The translations under genes and the position numbers were made by a program. 64,000 nt of DNA, from contig JAJRPN010000031.1 of NCBI GenBank assembly GCA_024280755.1, forward strand, positions 100,236-164,235. Direction: 5' to 3'. The notes beneath the pieces are model-generated. The model had not been told where the DNA came from and did no database searches. It worked only from the letters and a program-made list of their open reading frames with translations. This DNA is from Planctomycetota bacterium (lineage in GTDB: Bacteria; Planctomycetota; Phycisphaerae; Phycisphaerales; UBA1924). This document shows positions 36,307-44,597 of this stretch, piece after piece (the first letter of the stretch is position 1; each line of letters starts with the position of its first letter).

Positions 36307-37247
36307 CGCACACGCTCCTTCTTCGCAACGCCTGTCAGCACTTTGTCACACACCCGTGCCCCTGGCGCCACTACAGCCCCGGCGCAAATCACCGATCGAA
36401 CAACCACCGCGTCTTTGCCGACAGTTGAACCCGCCAGCGCGATCGAGTTATGCAACAATGCCCCATCTGCAACCTTGGCGTCTGGTTCAATGATCGAAAA
36501 TGCACTCTCCCAGTCTTCACGATATGGATCTTCATCAATCGTCGAGCCAGAACCAAAGCCGGCAGCAGCAGATCGAATCGCACTGAGGTATTCCATCAAC
36601 GAACGAGTCGGATGGGTATACGCGCGAGATCGTTCAACAACACACACCTTGTGCAACTGTTTCCACTCTTCGAGTGATTGTTCTTTAAGATCGACATACC
36701 CGATCGACTTGATCGATTTGAGCACTCCGCAGCGAATCAGCCACACACCAACCGGAGCACCTTCTACCGAAGACACAAACGCAACATCTGCTTCCTTCTT
36801 GGCCATCGCATGCACAAGATCGTCCAAAGACTCAAGATAGATCTGTGCCCCCGATGAAACAATAATGTATTCATCATCACCCATATTCTTAGTCGCATCA
36901 GAAAGCACGCCCGCCACCCCACGGATCGGTGAAGCATCCTGCTGAACAACATACTTCACACCCTCGACCGCAGCATACTCTTTGGGAGGCAAACTCTCAG
37001 TGTCGACCAGAACACGCATCTCGAAATCCTTGAGATCAAACCGACGCGCACATGCTTTCGCATTCGCAAGGTGATGCGTGGTAATCGTCCCCGACACCAA
37101 AGGCAAATCCAGAATGCTGCGGTCAATCTTCCGCGACAACGAAGTGGTACGGACTGAACCATACAGCACAATCATCGAACGGATCGATTGGAGAATTTCA
37201 GCGGACCGAGATGGTGATTGGGTAGTTGCCATAGCGATATGTACCAT
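36303..37247 (-). CDS. Degenerate nucleotidyltransferase with left-handed beta-helix tail
   Basis: This 314-aa protein resembles NDP-sugar pyrophosphorylases. The N-terminal half has a Rossmann-like core (GSVRTTSLSRKIDRSILDLPL, then YIIVSSGAQIYLESLDDLV). The C-terminal 70 residues are hexapeptide-like (VADGALLHNSIALAGSTVGK, SVICAGAVVAPGARV). The usual GGxGTRLxPLT loop and signature Lys are not present; the region reads YGSVRTTSLS, so catalysis is doubtful. Ribosome site AGGAG lies 5 nt before the ATG at 37247. It is the first gene of the exosortase/EPS operon. Confidence 0.7.
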   Translation of the reverse strand: MVHIAMATTQSPSRSAEILQSIRSMIVLYGSVRTTSLSRKIDRSILDLPLVSGTITTHHLANAKACARRFDLKDFEMRVLVDTESLPPKEYAAVEGVKYVVQQDASPIRGVAGVLSDATKNMGDDEYIIVSSGAQIYLESLDDLVHAMAKKEADVAFVSSVEGAPVGVWLIRCGVLKSIKSIGYVDLKEQSLEEWKQLHKVCVVERSRAYTHPTRSLMEYLSAIRSAAAGFGSGSTIDEDPYREDWESAFSIIEPDAKVADGALLHNSIALAGSTVGKDAVVVRSVICAGAVVAPGARVCDKVLTGVAKKERVR

Positions 37248-37526
37248 CAAACTCCTGTGATTCACTCACAAAACAACAAACTGCAATCAGCACCGAGCAT
37301 GACCGCCCACCCGTATAACCAGGAATCTACCTGTTCTATCGGCCGATCCGTCACGCCGCTTTCAGGGGGATTTGAGATCAGTCTAGGGTTCAAACAATTC
37401 ATGGTTCGCGCAAAGAATGCGCACACCAACCGCGCGAATCACAACCAACCTCATACGGTCCCAATAACTGACCGGATCGCGCCGTGTTTCAGTTTTGCAA
37501 ACAATGTGACAAAGATGCCCCACCAA

Positions 37527-37553
37527 TGAAAAAACACGGCTTCAAAGCCGTGT
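37527..37553 (-). terminator. Terminator of the Gly/Ser-rich gene
   Basis: On the minus strand ACACGGCT-TTGA-AGCCGTGT is followed by a T-run, 37 nt after the stop codon. Confidence 0.85.
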
Positions 37554-37589
37554 ATATCGAGATTCACTTGTATCAGCTCAGACACCCAT

Positions 37590-38627
37590 CTATCGAATCC
37601 GAACCGTCCATGTGCGCTGTTCACGAATCGGATCACCAGGGTTTTCTGGATTCGAGAGCATCACAAGGTCTACTGTCGTACCCGATTCGAAATCAAGCCG
37701 AATCGTACTGCTCGCGGTATTGCTTGTACCAAGCGGATTTGAGTCTCCTCGTCCAAGACGCCCCTCTTGGCGAATCGCAGATCCCTCACCGAGCCGAGTG
37801 CCTACCACTATACCAAAGGCTTGATTCGCCTGAACAAGCTGAACACCTGTGAAGTACGCCGTCTGCCCAACGATTGACGCGCTGATTCCTGCGTCAAAGA
37901 ACTCGACTTTTTGACCCCCAACCGCACCGAAGTCTGTATAACTCGCTTGACCAACCGTAGGCACACCTCGTGACGCATGCGGCGCCCGCACTTCTGCTGA
38001 TGAAGATGCCTTTACACTATTCGACCCGCCGCCCGAGTGCCCCCCGCCAGTTCGTAGGCTGCTACTCCCCCCGCCCGAACTACTCGCTGATGCAGATGCA
38101 CCACCACCGCCGCTGCTGCTGCTGCTCGATCCTCCACCGCCGCCACCGCCACCGCCACCGCCACCGCCAGAATGACTCCCACTTGAACTCACCCCCCCGC
38201 TACTCTTTGAACTTCCAAAGCTCACGCTCGACCCGCCGCCCCCACTGCTTGATGCCGATCCTGCTGAACGATGCGATGAACTCGCACTACTCCCAAAGCC
38301 ATGTCGAACATAACTCATCCGTGAGCCATCAGCCAGTCGTTTAGAAACCGAGTTCATACTTGATGACGATTGCCTCGCCGATCGTGCTTGCGCCCGTTCA
38401 TACCGAACAATAACCTGGCCATCGGGCATAGAAATGCGTACCGCAACCATGCCCTCTCTCTGCTCAATGTCACTTGCTTTGGATTTTTCCACATCGACGA
38501 GTTTGAGAACCGGCGCTTGGGCATCAGCCTTCTCGGTCTCTTCGCCAAACGCGAGCGATGTCGATAGGCCGGCAACCAGTGTGATCGCTCCAAGAAGAGC
38601 AGCGTGATGATTTGTGTGAAGTAGCAT
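37590..38627 (-). CDS. Exported Gly/Ser-rich low-complexity protein
   Basis: I do not recognise this 345-aa protein. It has a signal peptide (residues about 1-29, cleavage near AFG-EE), a short N-terminal domain with VRISMPDGQVIVRYER, then about 110 residues of almost pure Gly/Ser including a run of 13-14 Gly, then a C-terminal domain of about 140 residues (VEFFDAGISASIVGQTAYFT). The DNA of the Gly run is a CCACCG-type repeat prone to length change. AGGAG precedes the ATG at 38627. It is monocistronic with its own terminator, between the EPS operon and the chemoreceptor. Confidence 0.72.
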   Translation of the reverse strand: MLLHTNHHAALLGAITLVAGLSTSLAFGEETEKADAQAPVLKLVDVEKSKASDIEQREGMVAVRISMPDGQVIVRYERAQARSARQSSSSMNSVSKRLADGSRMSYVRHGFGSSASSSHRSAGSASSSGGGGSSVSFGSSKSSGGVSSSGSHSGGGGGGGGGGGGGSSSSSSGGGGASASASSSGGGSSSLRTGGGHSGGGSNSVKASSSAEVRAPHASRGVPTVGQASYTDFGAVGGQKVEFFDAGISASIVGQTAYFTGVQLVQANQAFGIVVGTRLGEGSAIRQEGRLGRGDSNPLGTSNTASSTIRLDFESGTTVDLVMLSNPENPGDPIREQRTWTVRIR

Positions 38628-38824
38628 GGATCTGATTCCTCCGAAAGACAACGCGCAATGCGTGTGCATACATTGTCAATTTGAGTTTCGTTCCAAACGA
38701 GCAAAGCAAGAGAAGAGCGTTGAGATAGGTCAACAAAACCGTCACCCACGCCCGATAGCCCGCACGACCAGCCATAACCTCATCTCTTAGCATGTATAGA
38801 ATAGATACAAAACCGTACGCGCAC

Positions 38825-38853
38825 AAAAATGCCCGCCGAAGCCGACGGGCATT
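38825..38853 (-). terminator. Terminator of the chemoreceptor gene
   Basis: On the minus strand AATGCCCG...CGGGCATT is followed by TTTTGTG, 46 nt after the stop. Confidence 0.82.
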
Positions 38854-38898
38854 GTGGAGTCTGATAACGACTCAGCCAGGAACCGAGCCTTTTCATAC

Positions 38899-40692
38899 TT
38901 AATCGACCTTGAACTTACCAACCAAGTTCATCAACTGCTCAGCCTGATGGGCGAGATCGCCCGCAGCTTGCGATGCCTGACCGGCACCTTCGCTCGATTG
39001 ACGAGTCACGCTCGAGATACCTTCGATCGCACGAGCGATCTCATCGGATGCCGAAGCCTGCTCATTGGCAGCAGCCGCGATATCTTGCACCATGCCCTGC
39101 ACGCTCTGGCAACCAACAACGATCGCTTCGAGTGATGTACCAGCCTGGCTTGCGAGATCTACACCCTTGCCAACGCGTTCTGAACCCGCTTCAATCTGAG
39201 CAACCGCCGAGATGGTTTCGCCCTGAATCCCGCGAATACTCGATGAGACTTCTTCGGTCGCCTGGGTCGTACGCTCAGCGAGTTTACGAACCTCGTCAGC
39301 AACCACCGCGAACCCGCGTCCATGCTCTCCAGCACGGGCAGCTTCGATCGCTGCGTTGAGTGCGAGCAGGTTGGTCTGATCTGCGATGTCATTAATGACT
39401 GCAATAATCTCGCCAATCTTTTCGCTCTGCTCACCGAGTGCGTTGATGGTCTTGGCTGAGGCATTCACTTCTGTAGCGATGCCTTCCATTTCCTCGACAG
39501 TCGAACGAACAACACTGCCACCCTCTTCGGCGAGGTGCTGGCTTTCTTCCGATGATTGTGTCGCATCTGAAGACTTGGCTGCTACTTCAGCAACCGATTG
39601 GCTGAGTTCTTCAACCGCAGCAGCGACCTGCTGAGTCTGGGTTTCTTGCTCTTGAAGACCATTGGCCATTTCATCTGCCGATGCTGCGATCTGAGTAGAT
39701 GCCGAGGCTACAGCCTGTGATGCACCACGGACTTCACTCACCATATTGGAAAGGTTGTCAAGCAATGTGTTAAACCATGTTGCGAGCACGCCCATTTCAT
39801 CGGTGCGATGAAGATCCAAACGCTGAGTCAAATCGCCCTCGCCTGCAACCTTCATGATCTCAACAACCTGAGCCAATGGGCTTGCGAGCAACTTACGCAT
39901 CAGCACCATAAAGCCACCAAAGGCAATAATAACAATCGGCAATGTCCAAGTCATACCCTTGGCAAAGAACCCGGTAACGCTTGCATCGAGCGGGCCCAAT
40001 GGCATCTGCACTTCATACGCACCGTGCATGTAGCCAGGTGTCCAGCTTTCAAACCGGAATCCAAGCGCATCCTTGCCATCAAACTTGCCATTCTCATCAC
40101 GATCATCGTATATTGCTGGATCACCGTGACATGTCATACATGATTCATCGAGAGTAATCGCACGCATATAGTGGAGCGTGTTTGTTTCTTCATTAACGCG
40201 CGACATCACTTTCTCGCCGTTGGCATTATACTGTGCGGTCAGATCATGAATCATCTGATCGCGGAATCCACCAGCAATCGGTGCGTTGTCTGGGTTACGA
40301 GCTTCAAGAGAAACAACCGTAAAATCGATGTTCTCTTTTTCAGCAGCTACAATGCCTGCATCCCACCCAACGACAACTGGAACTGACGCGTAGTAGCGTG
40401 TGTCCGAGTAGTGCGTGCCATTGTCGATCTGCTCGTATGCTTCTTCAAGGAGCTTGTCTGTATTGATTTCATTATTAATGAACTTCGTTGAAGCAGAGTT
40501 CTTTGCTGCATCTGCAACAGCGGTAAACGCCGACGCACGCCCGATGTACGACTGTTCCATATCGGTGCGATAGCCCTTTAAGAAAACGACATAGTTAACC
40601 GCGACGACTGCGACGAGAATCGTAAAAGTGATCGCGATGATCTTGGTTGATAGTCCAAACGAGAAGTTGAACTTTCCTTTTTCCTTGCTCAT
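38899..40692 (-). CDS. Methyl-accepting chemotaxis protein with c-type heme sensor domain
   Basis: This 597-aa inner-membrane chemoreceptor has a first membrane segment at about 17-37. A periplasmic sensor (about 40-240) contains [19 protein letters not shown] with a CXXCH heme-binding motif at 185-189, consistent with a Tll0287/DUF3365-type domain. A second membrane segment lies at about 250-270, then HAMP and a cytoplasmic signalling domain with the hairpin [20 protein letters not shown]. The C-terminus lacks a CheR-binding pentapeptide. A heme-c sensor suggests perception of redox state, oxygen, NO or another small ligand. It could allow movement toward conditions suited to the respiratory island at 6-13 kb (inference). 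Confidence 0.9.
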   Translation of the reverse strand: MSKEKGKFNFSFGLSTKIIAITFTILVAVVAVNYVVFLKGYRTDMEQSYIGRASAFTAVADAAKNSASTKFINNEINTDKLLEEAYEQIDNGTHYSDTRYYASVPVVVGWDAGIVAAEKENIDFTVVSLEARNPDNAPIAGGFRDQMIHDLTAQYNANGEKVMSRVNEETNTLHYMRAITLDESCMTCHGDPAIYDDRDENGKFDGKDALGFRFESWTPGYMHGAYEVQMPLGPLDASVTGFFAKGMTWTLPIVIIAFGGFMVLMRKLLASPLAQVVEIMKVAGEGDLTQRLDLHRTDEMGVLATWFNTLLDNLSNMVSEVRGASQAVASASTQIAASADEMANGLQEQETQTQQVAAAVEELSQSVAEVAAKSSDATQSSEESQHLAEEGGSVVRSTVEEMEGIATEVNASAKTINALGEQSEKIGEIIAVINDIADQTNLLALNAAIEAARAGEHGRGFAVVADEVRKLAERTTQATEEVSSSIRGIQGETISAVAQIEAGSERVGKGVDLASQAGTSLEAIVVGCQSVQGMVQDIAAAANEQASASDEIARAIEGISSVTRQSSEGAGQASQAAGDLAHQAEQLMNLVGKFKVD

Positions 40693-40864
40693 GATGCTGA
40701 CTCCGTTTCAATGCCCTTTGGCATTTCCTGATGTTGGTAGGTATCGAATCAAGGATCGACGCTCCACGCCTCCAACTTTTGTAGCTGTACAGGATTTCTG
40801 CGAATCAACCACTCTGACAAGCAAAATAGACCAAGAATAGTGTTTTCCTGCATGGCTCCACGAT

Positions 40865-40893
40865 AAAAAGCCACCCGATTGCGGTGGCTTTTT
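40865..40893 (-). terminator. Terminator of glnN (symmetrical)
   Basis: An 11-bp perfect stem AAAAAGCCACC / GGTGGCTTTTT with a 7-nt loop lies 26 nt after the glnN stop. Confidence 0.87.
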
Positions 40894-40918
40894 ACTGGTT
40901 TATCTGAAATCATCGGCT

Positions 40919-43114
40919 CTATCGCAATGTCAACAACTGGCTATACACAGGCATCGGCCAAAGCTCCGCCTCGACATGGGCTTCGAGCCGATCGCCAATC
41001 TCCCGGAGCGATTCCATCGCAGGTACAATCTGATCTCGGCAATACTCGCACTGCATCATCGCCTGCCCGTCAGCAATTATTCGGACCTGTTCGAGCGACT
41101 CAATGCGATCCTTCAACACACAGACCATCTCGACAATGTCCTCTAACTCGCCGCGTAACACGCTTGAATCGACCCCGACGCCCTCCGTCGCTCCCACGGC
41201 CTCCGCGATATTCCGCTGATGCTTGATCGCTGCGGGCATGATCATCGTCCTCGCCATCGCCGCCATCTGCTCGGCTTCGATCGAAATCTCAGTGATGTAC
41301 TTCTCCGCAAAGATCTCCGATCGGCTCTCGAGTTCAGTATTTGAAAGTACCTTGTACTTCTTAAAAAGTGTCTTCACCTTCGAACTCTGCAATGCAGGAA
41401 GCGCATCGGCGGTCGTCTTCAAGTTTGGTAACCCACGCTCGACCGCCTCGACCTGCCAGTCCGCTGCATAGTTATCGCCATTAAAAATGATCGCCTTATG
41501 CTCTTTGATCAATCCCGCAAGCACCTTGCGCACAAGCTGATCCCGCTTCTCAGAGGTCGTATCATCACCTACCGACTTCTATATATTCGTAGCGATGTAA
41601 TCCAAGCTCTCCGCCACAATCGTATTGATCACGGTGTTGGGCCACGCGACAGAAGCAGTCGATCCCACCGCACGAAACTCGAACCGATTGCCAGTAAACG
41701 CAAACGGGCTTGTCCGGTTACGATCCCCCGAATCTCGTTTGAGCGCGGGCAGTGTTCTCGCACCAAGATCGAGCTCGCCGCCTTTGAGTGTCCGATTGGG
41801 TTTCCCTGATTCAAGCTGATCGATCAAATCTGTGAGCATATCGCCAAGGAAGATCGAAATAATCGCAGGCGGCGCTTCGTTGGCACCAAGCCGATGATCG
41901 TTCGACGCGCCCGCGATGGTTGCCCGAAGCAGATCACCATGAATATGCACCGCCCGGATCACCGCGCACAAGAAAGTCATAAACTGCGTGTTCGTATGTG
42001 TTTCATTCTGTGGATCAAGCAGATTCACGCCGGTATCGGTCGAGAGCGCCCAGTTGTTATGCTTGCCCGAACCATTGACACCAGCAAACGGTTTCTCGTG
42101 CAAACACGCAAAGAACCCGAATCGTCCAGCGACCTTCTTAAGCGTTTCCATCAAGATCGCCTGATGATCACATGCGATATTGGTTGATTCAAACAACGGT
42201 GCGATCTCATACTGTCCAGGCGCGACCTCATTATGGCGCGTTTGCACGGGGACGCCGAGTTTGAAGAGTTCTTCCTCGAACTCGGCCATAAACGCGTTGA
42301 CCCGTGGCGGAATGGAACCGAAGTAATGATCATCGAGTTGCTGATGCTTTGGAGGCACAAGCCCAAAGAGGGTCCGACCACAGCTCACCAAGTCTGGACG
42401 CGCAAAGTACAAGTTGCGATCGACCAAAAAATACTCCTGCTCGGCCCCAAGCGTCGAACCCACAGAGTGCACGCCGAAATCTGTCCCGAATATCTTGAGA
42501 ATCCGCATCGCCTGTTTTTCGAGCGCATCAATCGACCGCAACAAAGGCGTCTTCTTATCAAGAGCCTCGCCGTTCCAACTCACAAACGCTGTCGGAATAC
42601 ACAGCGTCGCATAGTTCTTCCCTCGCACAATAAACGCCGGCGATGTCGGGTCCCACGCGGTATATCCACGGGCCTCAAAGGTCGCACGCAACCCACCCGA
42701 TGGAAAACTCGACGCATCAGGCTCGCCCTGGATCAGGTTCGATCCCGACAAACGATACACCACCCCCCCGCTGCCGTCGGGCGTGACGAGTGAATCGTGC
42801 TTCTCCGCCGTCAGCCCAGTCATAGGCTGGAACCAATGCGTGTAATGGGTCGAACCGCGTTCGATTGCCCAGTCCTTCATCGCTGTCGCGATAACCTCGG
42901 CGTCATCCGTCGAGAGCTTGCCTTTGCTTTCGATAGTGTTCATCACCGCCTGAAATGGGTTCTTAGGCAGCCGCTCGCGCATCTTGCGCTGATCAAAGAC
43001 ATCGCACGCAAAGATCTCGTCGATCCGTTTGTGCGATGAATCAAGCCCTGCGCTCAAAGACTGCCATCTTGATGATGCAGCTACCGCTTCTCCGTGAGGA
43101 TCACCCGTTGACAT
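40919..43114 (-). pseudogene. glnN: Type III glutamine synthetase with in-frame TAG
   Basis: GlnN makes glutamine from glutamate, ammonia and ATP. The first 511 residues carry the N-terminal region ([21 protein letters not shown]), [66 protein letters not shown] and [14 protein letters not shown] at 41581-41579 then interrupts ([25 protein letters not shown]). Translation in the same frame continues through RKVLAGLIKEHKAIIFNGDNY to 40919, matching the GlnN C-terminal domain. Ignoring the stop gives 731 aa, close to the usual length of the family. TAG occupies a position where relatives commonly have Glu, so GAG-to-TAG is the simple explanation. Readthrough, sequencing error or true loss are all possible. 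AAGGGAG precedes the ATG. Confidence 0.85.
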
Positions 43115-43364
43115 GGCGTTGCTCCCTTGCGAAACTTCTCGTGTGTTGATCTGATTTTGGATCTGCGAAAACGACCTGGCTCATTCTTGCCTCTCCATCG
43201 AAGATTGCCACCCCAGACTTTGACTCGGTCCGTATAAACCCACATTTCTACCCGAATCTACCTCAGATACACCATCGGCAGATGAATTGTTCACCCGGCA
43301 TTCCCCTCGGCTATAAATAGGATAGAATCCCAGCACGATTTCCCAAATCCGGAAATCGCACCAC

Positions 43365-43448
43365 GAGCCTGTGGCGGAATTGGTAGACGCAGCGGACTTA
43401 AAATCCGCCGGGGTAAAACCCATGAGGGTTCGAGTCCCTCCAGGCTCA
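43365..43448 (+). tRNA. tRNA-Leu (anticodon TAA)
   Basis: This is a class II tRNA. The acceptor GAGCCTG pairs with CAGGCTC. The D arm has TGGCGGAATTGGTAGACGC, the anticodon stem GCGGA/TCCGC has loop CTTAAAA, the long variable arm is CGGGGTAAAACCCATG, and the T arm is AGGGTTCGAGTCCCT. The discriminator is A; CCA is not encoded. Confidence 0.96.
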
Positions 43449-43588
43449 TTTCTGTTCAACAATACAACACACACTCCTGTTACAACCAACATTATGACTA
43501 CCTGAACATCTTGTATCTACATAAAAACACACAGTACACCCAAACAGGGGGGATTGCGTCGTTCATTTATATCCGGTAGGATACCAAA

Positions 43589-44104
43589 ATGAAACGCACT
43601 TTCCTCAGCCGCTGTTGCCTCCCGCTGTACATCATCGGAATACACCTACTCGCAGGCTGCGCGACGCAACAGACAAACAACAATCCACCGCCTTCCACCA
43701 TAACCGTTCCCACCGCAGTGATTTACGACCGTGCTCTCGACAAGTTTCATGTCGAGGTTATCGAGGTGCCCGAAGGCGAAACACCCGTGTATCTGGATAG
43801 GCTGGGTTTTACCACACTCATTGACGGCGAGCGGCGTGGAGGTTTAGTTCCACCACCCACGCGCTACGAAAAAAATGGGCGAAAGTTTGTGCGTCTTTGG
43901 GCTGCACCAGTTATTGTCTATCGAAAAGACACAAAGGATACAGAATGGCATGTAGAGAGAAAGAAAGCTATGATTTCAAAAGAACAAGAACCCGAGACAT
44001 CTCTTATGCACACAGTGCATATATACAACAGCGATTCGTCCGTGTACCCTGTGTATTTCATCCACATTGAGCATGTTCGCTTCTCCTTTGAATCTAGCCA
44101 GTAA
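43589..44104 (+). CDS. Lipoprotein, first of a tandem paralogous pair
   Basis: This 171-aa protein has a lipobox (IHLLAGC, Cys at residue 25) and extra Cys before it (SRCCLP). The mature part has VIYDRALDKFHVEVIEVPEGETPVYLDRLGF and no known domain. The next gene encodes a paralog with a nearly identical first 30 residues and similar central block. A TAGGAT ribosome site lies about 6 nt before the ATG. The function is unknown; it is an outer-membrane or inner-membrane lipoprotein. Confidence 0.78.
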   Translation: MKRTFLSRCCLPLYIIGIHLLAGCATQQTNNNPPPSTITVPTAVIYDRALDKFHVEVIEVPEGETPVYLDRLGFTTLIDGERRGGLVPPPTRYEKNGRKFVRLWAAPVIVYRKDTKDTEWHVERKKAMISKEQEPETSLMHTVHIYNSDSSVYPVYFIHIEHVRFSFESSQ

Positions 44105-44114
44105 GGAAAACAAA

Positions 44115-44588
44115 ATGAAACACACTTTCCTCAGCCGCTGTTGCCTCCCGCTGTACATCCTCGGAATACACCTACTCGTAGGCTGCGCGACGCAACAGAC
44201 CATTCCAATCGTAGTGATTTACGACCGTGCCTTGGACAATTTTCATGTCGAAACAGAGGCCGTGCCTCAAGACGAAACACCCGTGTACCCAGATACACTG
44301 GGTTTTATCACACTCATTGATGGTGAGCGGCACGAAGGGTTGATTCCGCGATTAAGTGCGTATGACTACAACATGGGTCACAAATCAAAACCGCTCTGGC
44401 GAGGGCCATATTGGGTTCAATACAAAGATTCTAAATGGCGTATGTATCGGGCTCCAACAACTCTTCCAAATATTTTGAATCGAGATAAACGCGTGGTGGT
44501 GCAGACTCGTATAAACGCGGGGTTTTCACCACCATATCCTGTTTATTTGTTCCAAATTGATGGAGCATATCACCACATCACCAGATAG
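44115..44588 (+). CDS. Lipoprotein, second of a tandem paralogous pair
   Basis: This 157-aa protein shares SRCCLPLYILGIHLLVGCATQQT and IYDRALDNFHVETEAVPQDETPVYPDTLGF with the preceding gene and diverges toward its C-terminus. Start ATG at 44115 is preceded by AAGGA, 10 nt after the upstream stop. It is followed 9 nt later by the metalloprotease gene, so the three form a probable operon. A recent tandem duplication is the simplest explanation. Confidence 0.78.
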   Translation: MKHTFLSRCCLPLYILGIHLLVGCATQQTIPIVVIYDRALDNFHVETEAVPQDETPVYPDTLGFITLIDGERHEGLIPRLSAYDYNMGHKSKPLWRGPYWVQYKDSKWRMYRAPTTLPNILNRDKRVVVQTRINAGFSPPYPVYLFQIDGAYHHITR

Positions 44589-44597
44589 GAACTTTTT

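Noticed and set aside
38130..38165. Short tandem repeat resembling a repeat array
   Set aside because: It is the CCACCG codon repeat for polyglycine in the exported protein, with no spacers; not CRISPR.
40919..43114. Genome-wide reassignment of TAG as an explanation for glnN
   Set aside because: At least five other genes in the window end normally at TAG, so global recoding is not supported.
43181..43492. 103-aa open frame on the minus strand
   Set aside because: It runs through the tRNA-Leu gene in the opposite direction and has no family resemblance.
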